Position numbers and translations under genes: made by a program | Notes under the pieces: generated by a model | What the model saw: only the letters and a program-made list of their open reading frames with translations | The model's database searches: none | What the model was told of the DNA's origin: nothing | From: a candidate division KSB1 bacterium | GTDB taxonomy: Bacteria > Zhuqueibacterota > JdFR-76 > DREG01 | Length of the DNA: 49,529 nucleotides | Direction: 5' to 3' | NCBI GenBank assembly: GCA_022566355.1 | Contig: JADFJB010000016.1 | Span: 1 to 49,529 of the forward strand | Part shown: positions 19,541 through 27,143 of the stretch, in pieces | How the letters are laid out: every line of letters starts with the position of its first letter | Numbering within the stretch: position 1 is the stretch's first letter

Positions 19541-19885
19541 ATGGGAAAGCTTGAAGGTGTTGGGATGGATTTACTTAGAGATGACTTGCCTGAGTTTGCA
19601 CCCGGTGATACAATAGCCGTACACGTAAAAGTAAGAGAGGGTGACAAGGAACGAATCCAAATTTACCAGGGTGTTGTCATTAAAATACGAGGTGCAGGTA
19701 TCAACAAAACTTTTACAGTACGTAAGATATCAAATGGTGTAGGTGTTGAAAGGATATTTCCGCTTCATTCCCCCAATATTGCGAAAATTGATATGATCCG
19801 TCGCGGAAAAGTACGAAGAGCTAAGCTTTATTATTTAAGAAATTTAACAGGAAAAGCTGCACGGATTGAAGAAAAAACGACTTAA
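19541..19885 (+). CDS. rplS: 50S ribosomal protein L19
   Basis: Ribosomal protein at the 30S-50S interface, 114 residues. The signature is [21 protein letters not shown] followed by [21 protein letters not shown] and [17 protein letters not shown] 19541 follows GAGGAG (19529-19534) at good spacing; a TTG at 19526 in the same frame overlaps that ribosome site and is unlikely. It ends the ffh-to-rplS gene run. Confidence 0.95.
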   Translation: MGKLEGVGMDLLRDDLPEFAPGDTIAVHVKVREGDKERIQIYQGVVIKIRGAGINKTFTVRKISNGVGVERIFPLHSPNIAKIDMIRRGKVRRAKLYYLRNLTGKAARIEEKTT

Positions 19886-19935
19886 TATTTTCTTTAATTT
19901 TTAAAATAATTTATTTTTATAATTTACTTTTACCG

Positions 19936-19960
19936 CCTTTTTTCAGAAAGGGAGTTTTTT
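19936..19960 (+). terminator. Possible weak terminator after rplS
   Basis: CCTTT (19936-19940) pairs with AAAGG (19947-19951), and six T follow at 19955-19960. The stem is short, so this is only a candidate for the end of the ribosomal operon. Confidence 0.3.
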
Positions 19961-20112
19961 ATTAATTTAGTACTTGCTATTATTGAATATAATCGATATA
20001 TTGCCACTTCATTTTGATGTTTAATGGATTCGGGCAATATCCATTTATTCGAAATCAATAAGGATTGGATGTGTTCTTATTGAAATATTTAAAATTCGAT
20101 TCTAAAGGAATT

Positions 20113-21195
20113 ATGAATAACAAAATGATCGATGCAGAAACAATAAAAACAGAACTGGAAACGATCCACTATCCAAATACCGATCAAGGTTTGGTTACAT
20201 ATGGCGCTGTGAAAAATGTCGTTGTAGAGGATTCAATAGCTAAGCTTGTTTTGGAGATTGATAGTAAAGATCAGCAGTTAAGAAAACAAATTTCAAAGAC
20301 AATTCGAGAGAAGATTAAAGGGCTCGATGGAATTAAACAAATTTCTATGGAAATTGGAACTCCCACAGCTAAAGTAAAACCTCAACCGAAACCTTCGCAT
20401 GTTCCATCTGACAAGACAGCTCCAAAACTATTAACTGATATTAAGTATAAAATAGCGGTCGCCAGTGGAAAAGGAGGTGTTGGTAAATCAACGGTTGCTA
20501 CCAATTTAGCCCTTGGGCTTGCACAAAGAGGCGCCCGGGTTGGATTGTTAGATGCTGATATTTATGGCCCAAACATACCAATAATGATGGGCATTAATAA
20601 AAAGCCGGCTGCACGAGGAAACCGGATATTGCCCATTGATCGTTATGGGATCAAACTTATGTCAATTGGATTTTTTTTGGAAGATGATTCACCCGTGGTG
20701 TGGCGTGGACCAATGGTGGGTAAAGCGATTGAACAATTTATGAAAGATGTTTCATGGGAGGATGTTGACTATTTTATAGTGGACATGCCGCCAGGAACAG
20801 GAGATGCCCAGATTAGTTTATCCAGTCTGATAAAGTTGGATGGTTCAATTATTGTTACGACTCCACAGGATGTAGCACTTGCTGATGTGATTAGAGGTGT
20901 CCGTATGTTTCAAAAAGTGGATGTGGATATTATCGGAGTTATTGAAAACATGAGCTATTTTGTTTGCCCTCATTGTCAAGAACGAACAGAGATATTTGAC
21001 CATGGAGGTGGTTTAAAAACAAGTGAAAAGTTAAATGTTCCTTTTCTTGGTTCAATTCCGCTTGATATTGAAGTTAGAATTGCAGGAGATATTGGAAAGC
21101 CCATAGTCATTGGTAAACCGGAGTCACCACAATCTCAAGCATTTCTGGATATTTCTGACAAAATTTTACAACAAATGCCATTATCGGAATTATGA
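20113..21195 (+). CDS. mrp: Mrp/ApbC-type Fe-S cluster carrier ATPase
   Basis: Cytosolic P-loop ATPase of the Mrp/NBP35 family that carries and transfers Fe-S clusters, which fits a chromosome region with the Fe-S-rich complex I. An N-terminal MIP18/DUF59-like domain (about 80 residues) is followed by the ATPase: deviant Walker A ASGKGGVGKSTVATNLA, DADIYGPNIP, VDMPPGTGDAQ and the cluster-binding CPHC in YFVCPHCQERTEIFDHGG. The start is uncertain: ATG 20113 gives 360 residues, but GTG 20071 has a better-spaced AAGGA. Confidence 0.92.
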   Translation: MNNKMIDAETIKTELETIHYPNTDQGLVTYGAVKNVVVEDSIAKLVLEIDSKDQQLRKQISKTIREKIKGLDGIKQISMEIGTPTAKVKPQPKPSHVPSDKTAPKLLTDIKYKIAVASGKGGVGKSTVATNLALGLAQRGARVGLLDADIYGPNIPIMMGINKKPAARGNRILPIDRYGIKLMSIGFFLEDDSPVVWRGPMVGKAIEQFMKDVSWEDVDYFIVDMPPGTGDAQISLSSLIKLDGSIIVTTPQDVALADVIRGVRMFQKVDVDIIGVIENMSYFVCPHCQERTEIFDHGGGLKTSEKLNVPFLGSIPLDIEVRIAGDIGKPIVIGKPESPQSQAFLDISDKILQQMPLSEL

Positions 21196-21348
21196 CAAAA
21201 CAGCTTTTAAAAATCGACAAGGAAGTGTCATGACAAGTCCAAATAATAAAGTACAAATAATGAACAAATTTATGACCTAAGCGTATACAGTTAACTTTGT
21301 AATAAAATAAAATAATTAATCATCATTAAACAATAGGATAACTGGGGT

Positions 21349-22206
21349 ATGGCACAAAAAAGAAATGAAAACTTGATGACCTATAAGGCTTCACTTGCTA
21401 ACTATCTGCAGGATATTCAAAAGACGCCTCTCATAACGCAAGAGAAGGAAATAAAATTAGCTGAAGAGATATCAGAAGGTAGTGAACAGGCATTAAATCA
21501 ACTTGTTGAGGCCAACTTAAGATTTGTAGTCTCTGTTTCAAAAGAGTATCAGAATAGAGGTCTTCCTCTTGAAGATTTAATAAACGAAGGGAATATTGGC
21601 TTGATCAAAGCAGCTCACAAGTTTGATCGAACCAAGGGGTTTCGATTTATTTCCTATGCTGTTTGGTGGATTCGTCAAGCAATTATGGAAGCAATTGTAA
21701 ATCAGTCTAAAATGGTTAGATTACCCTTCAACAAAGTATGGGAAGTTTTTAAGGTTGAAAAAACTTATAATAAACTTCGCAAGAAATTAGCACGAGATCC
21801 GAGCATGGAAGAGGTAACCAAAGAACTTGGAATCTCTATCACTGACCTATCCGGTATAATGAAAAATTTTGGTAAAGATCTCTCATTAGATGAAATGATC
21901 AGTGATGACTATGATTCCACTCTTTTGGATTTTATTCCTGACGATAAATCTCCGCAGCCGGATAATTCTTTGATGGATGAATCATTAAAGATTGAAGTTT
22001 CGAAAGTATTAGATTCTTTGCCGATTCGTGAAGGTGAAATTCTAAAGTTGTATTACGGAATATCAGAAGAAAGAACACTAACTCTAAGTGAAATTGGAGA
22101 TCGATTGAGCCTGAGTCGCGAACGAGTCCGGCAGATCAAGGAATTGGCTTTGCAAAAGCTTCGTAGAACCAGCAAAGGTAAAATGCTCCGCCAATTTCTT
22201 GGCTAG
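21349..22206 (+). CDS. rpoD: RNA polymerase sigma factor, RpoD/SigA family
   Basis: Group 1/2 sigma-70 factor of 285 residues. It lacks region 1.1 and starts almost directly with region 1.2 (ANYLQDIQKTPLITQEKEIK). Region 2 is clear (ANLRFVVSVSKEYQNRGLPL, DLINEGNIGLIKAAHKFD, then FRFISYAVWWIRQAI), as are region 3 and the region 4 helix-turn-helix (LTLSEIGDRLSLSRERVRQI). This compact size is typical of the primary sigma factor of Bacteroidota and relatives, so it is probably the housekeeping factor. A paralogue elsewhere cannot be excluded. Confidence 0.92.
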   Translation: MAQKRNENLMTYKASLANYLQDIQKTPLITQEKEIKLAEEISEGSEQALNQLVEANLRFVVSVSKEYQNRGLPLEDLINEGNIGLIKAAHKFDRTKGFRFISYAVWWIRQAIMEAIVNQSKMVRLPFNKVWEVFKVEKTYNKLRKKLARDPSMEEVTKELGISITDLSGIMKNFGKDLSLDEMISDDYDSTLLDFIPDDKSPQPDNSLMDESLKIEVSKVLDSLPIREGEILKLYYGISEERTLTLSEIGDRLSLSRERVRQIKELALQKLRRTSKGKMLRQFLG

Positions 22207-22240
22207 AAAACTAGTTCTAATAAATCTTTCGAAATAATCT

Positions 22241-22280
22241 AAAGCGATCCTTTATTTATCTAAAAAGGGTCGCTTTAGTT
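22241..22280 (+). terminator. Terminator hairpin after the sigma factor gene
   Basis: AAAGCGATCCTTT (22241-22253) pairs with AAAGGGTCGCTTT (22264-22276), a 13-bp stem with one G-U type pair and a 10-base loop, followed by AGTTTT. It lies 35 bases after the rpoD stop. Confidence 0.75.
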
Positions 22281-22336
22281 TTAGGTGTATATTTCGATAA
22301 TTAAACACTCTATGTAAACCAATCATCAAATCATTT

Positions 22337-22762
22337 ATGGTTCATACACGAGCTTATCCTGAACGGCCTTTTGTTGCTGTCAGTGCAGCCATTTTTAACA
22401 ATTCAAACGAAATTCTAATTATAAAAAGAGCAAAGGAGCCTGGAAAAGGTTTGTGGAGCATTCCCGGTGGTATCGTAAAGACTGGAGAAACATTAGTAGA
22501 AGCTTTACAAAGAGAAATCAGCGAGGAATGTGGAATTAGAGTAGAAAACCATAAATTCAATGCTGTATATGATAGAATACTTTATGACAAATCAGGAAAA
22601 GTGAATTATCACTACATTATTATAAATTATATTTGTAATACAAAATCAAATAAAATAGTACCCGCCAGTGATGCAGATGACTATTCTTGGTTGAAATCGG
22701 ACGAATTGGACCGCTTTAAGTACACTAATGGACTTAAACAGTATCTGAAAAATTTATTTTAG
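22337..22762 (+). CDS. Nudix hydrolase
   Basis: Hydrolase of nucleoside diphosphates linked to another group. Length is 141 residues. The Nudix box fits the consensus exactly: G-x5-E-x7-REUxEExGU, starting at the second Gly of PGGIVKTGE and ending in EECGI (about residues 44-66). The N-terminal RPFVAVSAAIFN and the preceding KGLWSIPGG are typical of the ADP-ribose pyrophosphatase/MutT-like branch; the actual substrate cannot be read from the sequence. It is a single gene between a terminator and convergent minus-strand genes. Confidence 0.88.
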   Translation: MVHTRAYPERPFVAVSAAIFNNSNEILIIKRAKEPGKGLWSIPGGIVKTGETLVEALQREISEECGIRVENHKFNAVYDRILYDKSGKVNYHYIIINYICNTKSNKIVPASDADDYSWLKSDELDRFKYTNGLKQYLKNLF

Positions 22763-22837
22763 CATAATTTATTGGATAATAAAGGGACGTAGACTTCATC
22801 ATGATGCTATTGTGTGAATGACCAGGTAAAAAGTGAA

Positions 22838-23341
22838 TTAAAATTGACGTATACCTGTTAAGAGATCAGTTTTCAGATCATCTGAGACACGATACAAATA
22901 AGATTTTAGCATATTTGTCATAGGAATTTGAATCCATTCGTCACTATCAATTAGCCTTACCAAATTTTCAGCATACATTCTTACGACATTTAAATTCGAA
23001 CCATTTAAAATGGCACGCTTCCGTGGCCTAGCACTTATTACTATCTTGGTTTTTGCTTCTTCAACACCGAGCTGTACTTCATCTTTGAATGGTAACCGGT
23101 ATTTCCAAGATGTTTCGAGATAAAGTTGACTAGGATTACTCTCAAATCGAATTAATTCATAGTGATACTTGATTAAGTGCTGAAATGATTTGTTTGTAAA
23201 ATCATAGCTTGTAGCATTGCCAATCTTTTCTGAAAAGCTAGTTGATTCTATATTAGTATTCCGTAACTGTGAGGAACAGCCCACAAATATCAGTACTGCT
23301 ACAACAAAACCCCCAACTTTACACATCGTCCACTTTCCCAT
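22838..23341 (-). CDS. Small lipoprotein, paralogue of the one beside susD
   Basis: Unknown function. The 167 residues begin with a lipoprotein signal peptide: hydrophobic FVVAVLIFVGC with the lipid-anchored cysteine at about 22. The rest matches the lipoprotein at 41861-42340 in the same order: YHYELIRFESNPSQLYLETSW against KYRYQVSRQEESPRQIYFETAW, then KTKIVISARPR against QTRIILRATAR, then the shared YAEN and DDLKTD/GDLRHE ends. It lies just downstream of an ASPIC-domain fragment on the same strand, which links the lipoprotein family to the propeller proteins. Possibly an assembly or anchoring partner of these; inference only. Confidence 0.75.
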   Translation of the reverse strand: MGKWTMCKVGGFVVAVLIFVGCSSQLRNTNIESTSFSEKIGNATSYDFTNKSFQHLIKYHYELIRFESNPSQLYLETSWKYRLPFKDEVQLGVEEAKTKIVISARPRKRAILNGSNLNVVRMYAENLVRLIDSDEWIQIPMTNMLKSYLYRVSDDLKTDLLTGIRQF

Positions 23342-23787
23342 CTACCGATCCTTCCCTTTGTTATCTGATTTATCTTAATTATCGGAGTATGGCAAAATAA
23401 TAGTTATCAATTTTTTGAAATTAGATATTTTTTGTTTAGATCTGAAACAGAAGGATAAAATAATAGTTCTTATTCCACTCCATGCTTTGAGGCTGTTTGA
23501 AAACTGGGATAGCTGATGAATAAATGGGGCATTACTCAAAAACCAAACCTTTAAAATTCTGGAAAAATCTTGTTAAAAAACAGCACTTTACGCAATGACA
23601 AATAGTTTTCTATTCTTTTGCTTATTAAAAGCAATTAAAAAGTATTATGATTTTGATGCAGGCGAAACTTCGTGGAAATCCCCCAACCAGGAAAGATGAG
23701 ATTTCGGCTCAAACTTGCCCTTGAATGTTATTAGCCGGGAAAGATTATTGGTATTAAACTGCTTGTAGAATTTCCTTCAGGCATTAA
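23342..23787. other. Gene-free stretch in decayed zone
   Basis: I see no gene, RNA or complete repeat here. The DNA is AT-rich except near 23660-23740. All frames are broken by stops. It probably contains the promoter of the small lipoprotein gene (minus strand) and remains of deleted genes too degraded to identify. Confidence 0.4.
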
Positions 23788-24105
23788 TTATAGGTAATTT
23801 ACAATCCTGCCTTCTGAGTTGATGGTTATTTCATTTGATATCTTAACTATTTTAGTCTCTGTAATTATCCCACCGGGCCACCGTATCCAAATACCTTTTA
23901 CCTCCTCTTGCAATCCTAATACCTGGATCATGGAATCTTGTGACCAATAGCCCGAACCGGCATGAATTTCTCGGGCAGGTCCATAATGGTTAGCAAATTT
24001 AATTCGAATTGTTGCACCTATACCGGCGATGTTTCCATTGGAATCTACTAGTTGAATCCATAATCCGGGTTTGGCGCCAATATTATGGTAGGTCCATTTA
24101 CTCAT
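23788..24105 (-). pseudogene. Orphan C-terminal ASPIC/UnbV domain fragment
   Basis: About 100 residues that match only the last domain of the giant FG-GAP/ASPIC proteins at 30-42 kb: YHNIGAKPGLWIQLVDSNGN, then GPAREIHAGSGYWSQDSMIQ and KGIWIRWPGGIITET, ending VNYL like the 38053-41799 protein. There is no signal peptide and no propeller; homology stops abruptly at residue 5-6 (WTYHN). The reading frame is intact and the key residues are conserved, so the break may be recent or the fragment may still be expressed. I read it as the tail of a deleted fourth paralogue. Confidence 0.8.
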
Positions 24106-24282
24106 TTTACCGGGGACTTATTTAAAGGGATAAGTATTTCGGATTTTTGGGGCAGGTGAAGAGAACTTTACCGAGATCACTGACCAGGCATAATTATGTC
24201 TGCAGAAGTTTTAGCCGTAACCTTCCGTAAGGCCAATCACATTGTAAGTACATTCGTTAGCACCACAGAAGCAGACCAGGGA

Positions 24283-26097
24283 TCATTCTCTAAGAGATTT
24301 ATTTTGCCATAATAAACCATCCTTATCAGTTTTCCCTGGGTGGACGACTGAAACTACGTACATACCCTGCACTGAGTTAATCAGGAACACCCTAGAACTG
24401 ATTAAAACCTCCTCAATAGTTAACGATTTTTCTTCGCTCATCCCACATTCCAGCATCCATGCACGGTAAGTGCCTGGAAGAAGGCCACAATGGACCGGTG
24501 GTGTAAACAAAGCTCCATTGATCTCAACGACGAGGTTCGCTATTGTTGATTCTGTAACCTCGCCATTTTCGTTAAACAGAATGACGTCATGGTATCCTGG
24601 GCGGCTTTTTTTGGCGTTTTCGTAAACTTTCCTGTTGGTGGTCTTGTGGAAGAGAAACGGATCAGAACTATTCACCGGCGATTGAGCTATTGCAACTCTC
24701 TTTTTTAAACCGGCTACAGTTGATTTCAATATTTCTGATTCTATCGTGATATTGCCGTCCTTCGCTATTAGTATCCTAACCTTATGTGCTTTTGGAGGTA
24801 GGTGATTTGCATTATGTTTCAAATCATATTTCAAGAGTTCAACTTCAAGGGTATATCTAAAATATGAAGCAGACTGCTCGAGACGATTCAAATGTCTATC
24901 AAGATGGCGATAACCTTCTTTTGGTGTCCATAGCAACGATTCCAGAAGACAAAATGAACGTGGATATCCCTTAAGTACCTGTGCTTTTGTCCGGCACTCT
25001 AACATTTCCCGTGACAAATCCGAATCCCATACAATACCACCGCCTACCCCATATTCCGCTTTGCTATTGTTTTTATTGATTACTATTGTACGGATAGCGA
25101 CGTTGAACTGTGCACGCCGGTTCGGGGTGATAAATCCGATTGACCCTGTGTATACTCGGCGAGGACTGGATTCAAGTTCGGCGATAATCTCCATGGTGCG
25201 TGACTTCGGAGCCCCAGTGATCGAAGCAGGAGGGAACATTGCTTGAAAGATTTTGACAAAATCAGCTTCAGTTTTTGCTCGAACTGTAGATACCATTTGC
25301 CACAAGGTCGGGTATCTTTCGACTTCCCATAAATTAGTGACATTCACGCTACCAGTTTCAGCAATTCGTCCGATGTCGTTTCGCACCATATCCACGATCA
25401 TTATATTCTCAGCTCGATCCTTCTCGGATTTATGCAATAGATTCCCTTGTTTGATATCTTCTTCGTAGGTTAGCCCGCGTTCTGCAGTCCCTTTCATTGG
25501 ACGGGATGTGATTCGATCACCATCAATTTGAAAGAAAAGCTCAGGTGATACACAGCATACAACCCAATTGTCTGTGTTGACAAATGCACCGAATTCAGGA
25601 TCTTGTGCATTTAGCAACTCAAGAAAGAGTACCCATGGATCCGATGAAAACGATGCGTTAAGACGGTGGGTATAGTTAACTTGATATGTATCTCCGCATA
25701 GTATGTACTCCTTGATCCGCTTAAAGGCATCTCGATACTCATGGGAGGTTACCGAAGGGAACCATCGAAATTTTTGAATTGAAGATGGTTTCGTACACGA
25801 TGTTAGAATTTCTGTCTCGCGTGGCTTGTCGTATAGGCCAAACCAGACCAATGGAAATTCCTCATCTCTTTTCACGGTAAGAGCAGGGTCAAAGGCAGGT
25901 GCTGCCTCGTAGGCAACCAATCCAGCAGCGTACAATCCTCGTTCTGCTATAGCTTTTTTTACATAACCGAGCGAATCCAACACATCTTCAACTCGACTTG
26001 TCTCGATGATCTCTCGAGGATGTTCAAAATGAAGCCAACACCCCCTGGCTGTATCGTGCAACACGACTTGATGATAGGAAGCCGGATTATGGTGCAT
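24283..26097 (-). CDS. pabBC: Aminodeoxychorismate synthase/lyase fusion (PabB-PabC)
   Basis: Makes p-aminobenzoate for folate from chorismate. The N-terminal ~370 residues are component I (PabB): QVNYTHRL, FFQIDGDRITSRPMKGTAER and PPASITGAPKSRTMEII are family motifs. The C-terminal ~215 residues are a PLP aminotransferase-fold lyase (PabC): HLDRHLNRLEQSA, the lysine region FHKTTNRKVYENAK, and NGEVTESTIANLVVEI. ATG 26097 (604 residues) gives the usual beginning; the frame is open to 26184. The glutaminase PabA is not nearby. The last codons form one arm of a 22-bp direct repeat, and both flanks are relics, so the gene may have been inserted there. Confidence 0.88.
   Translation of the reverse strand: MHHNPASYHQVVLHDTARGCWLHFEHPREIIETSRVEDVLDSLGYVKKAIAERGLYAAGLVAYEAAPAFDPALTVKRDEEFPLVWFGLYDKPRETEILTSCTKPSSIQKFRWFPSVTSHEYRDAFKRIKEYILCGDTYQVNYTHRLNASFSSDPWVLFLELLNAQDPEFGAFVNTDNWVVCCVSPELFFQIDGDRITSRPMKGTAERGLTYEEDIKQGNLLHKSEKDRAENIMIVDMVRNDIGRIAETGSVNVTNLWEVERYPTLWQMVSTVRAKTEADFVKIFQAMFPPASITGAPKSRTMEIIAELESSPRRVYTGSIGFITPNRRAQFNVAIRTIVINKNNSKAEYGVGGGIVWDSDLSREMLECRTKAQVLKGYPRSFCLLESLLWTPKEGYRHLDRHLNRLEQSASYFRYTLEVELLKYDLKHNANHLPPKAHKVRILIAKDGNITIESEILKSTVAGLKKRVAIAQSPVNSSDPFLFHKTTNRKVYENAKKSRPGYHDVILFNENGEVTESTIANLVVEINGALFTPPVHCGLLPGTYRAWMLECGMSEEKSLTIEEVLISSRVFLINSVQGMYVVSVVHPGKTDKDGLLWQNKSLRE
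24284..24305. repeat. 22-bp direct repeat, downstream copy
   Basis: CATTCTCTAAGAGATTTATT plus TT matches 26240-26261 at 21 of 22 positions, in direct orientation. This copy covers the last seven codons and stop of pabBC. The pair brackets the gene. Confidence 0.6.
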
Positions 26098-26239
26098 TAT
26101 TGTTCTTTTGTCTAGCCAAATTTCTCCATAACGAAATATTATTTGGTAATGGGTAAACAACCATAAATTTAAGTTTACTAACAAACATAACTTCTTTCCA
26201 CTTTAATAGTGAAATCAGTAATGGATTTTTTTTAAGGGG

Positions 26240-26261
26240 CATTCTCTAATAGATTTATTTT
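26240..26261. repeat. 22-bp direct repeat, upstream copy
   Basis: Direct-repeat partner of 24284-24305 with a single G/T difference. It lies between the pabBC start and the end of the TPR-tail pseudogene. Confidence 0.6.
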
Positions 26262-26294
26262 TACAATAGTACTGAAAGCAATTGTTTTGGGAAG

Positions 26295-27019
26295 TCACCA
26301 CTCTCGTCTATAATATGGTTTGCGAGCAAGGTATAGATTGAGTCGGCTTTGAATTTGACTCGCTATTTCTGCTGGTTTGAGAGCGCCAATTGATATGCTT
26401 AGCGGGCAAGTGACACAGTTTTGCTAAGTTCCCTGTTTTCAGCATATGCGGCGGCCAGGACATCCAGAGTTCCTATGTCTGAATGGTCAGTCTGTTCATA
26501 AGCTTACTTAGCCAAGCGAAGGGCCTCAGCACCATCTCTAAAGGTTCCGTCGCCATTGTTACGATATAGAGCATCGAATCCATAATTGGTGATATAGACA
26601 TCAACATAACCGTCGTTATTTATGTCGCCAACTGCCACGCCCATCCCGTAACCGGAATCGCCAAGTCCTGAGGTTTCAGTAACGTCTGAAAACTTTCCGT
26701 AATCATTCTGGAGAAATAGACGATTCGTTGTGAATGTATCAGTCGGGCTTTTTGCATTGTGTTGGTTGCCATTTACCATATAGATGTCGAGATCTCCGTC
26801 GTTGTCATAGTTTAAAAACGCACATCCGGAGCCAATACTTTCCGGCATATAATAGCTGCTGTCCACTCCGGGCTCGTGCAAAAAGTTAAGGTTTACCAGA
26901 TTCGAGACTTCATGAAAACTAAATTTACCAGTTTCTGTTTCTTTCTTGGATTTTTTAGAATTACAGGCAAAAAAGATAAGGCTTAGTATCATTGATATTA
27001 GAAAAACAAATCTTCGCAT
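26295..27019 (-). pseudogene. Decayed chimera: FG-GAP lipoprotein start joined to TPR protein tail
   Basis: The first ~150 residues begin a CRTAC1-like lipoprotein: signal peptide with lipobox FFAC, then FG-GAP units with calcium loops (YDNDGDLDIYMVNGN, INNDGYVDVYITNYG). Directly after NNGDGTF the sequence becomes the tail of a TPR protein: GAEALRLAK, stop, AYEQTDHSDIGTLDVLAAAY, AENRELSKTVSLAR, stop, AYQLALSNQQ, then a frameshift into EIASQIQSRLNLYLARKPYY and RREW with the natural stop at 26295-26297. Such GAEAL...LDTLAAAYAE...RL.LY....PYRE tails are common in TPR proteins. A deletion joining two genes, then decay, explains this. The intact part ends at 26504. Confidence 0.8.
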
Positions 27020-27143
27020 GAATAGAAATATCCAAACTAAACTTAAGCAGAATCGCGATCTCGATCATCCAAATATATCAAATCGATTGCTTTAACAAAT
27101 ACAAATCCGGCTATGTTGGAGGTTCATATAAAACGAGGCAACT

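Noticed and set aside
24148-24186. Plus-strand peptide ENFTEITDQA resembling the FTEVTDAAG of FG-GAP proteins
   Set aside because: Only about ten residues match and nothing on either side continues the family, so chance is as likely as a relic in inverse orientation.
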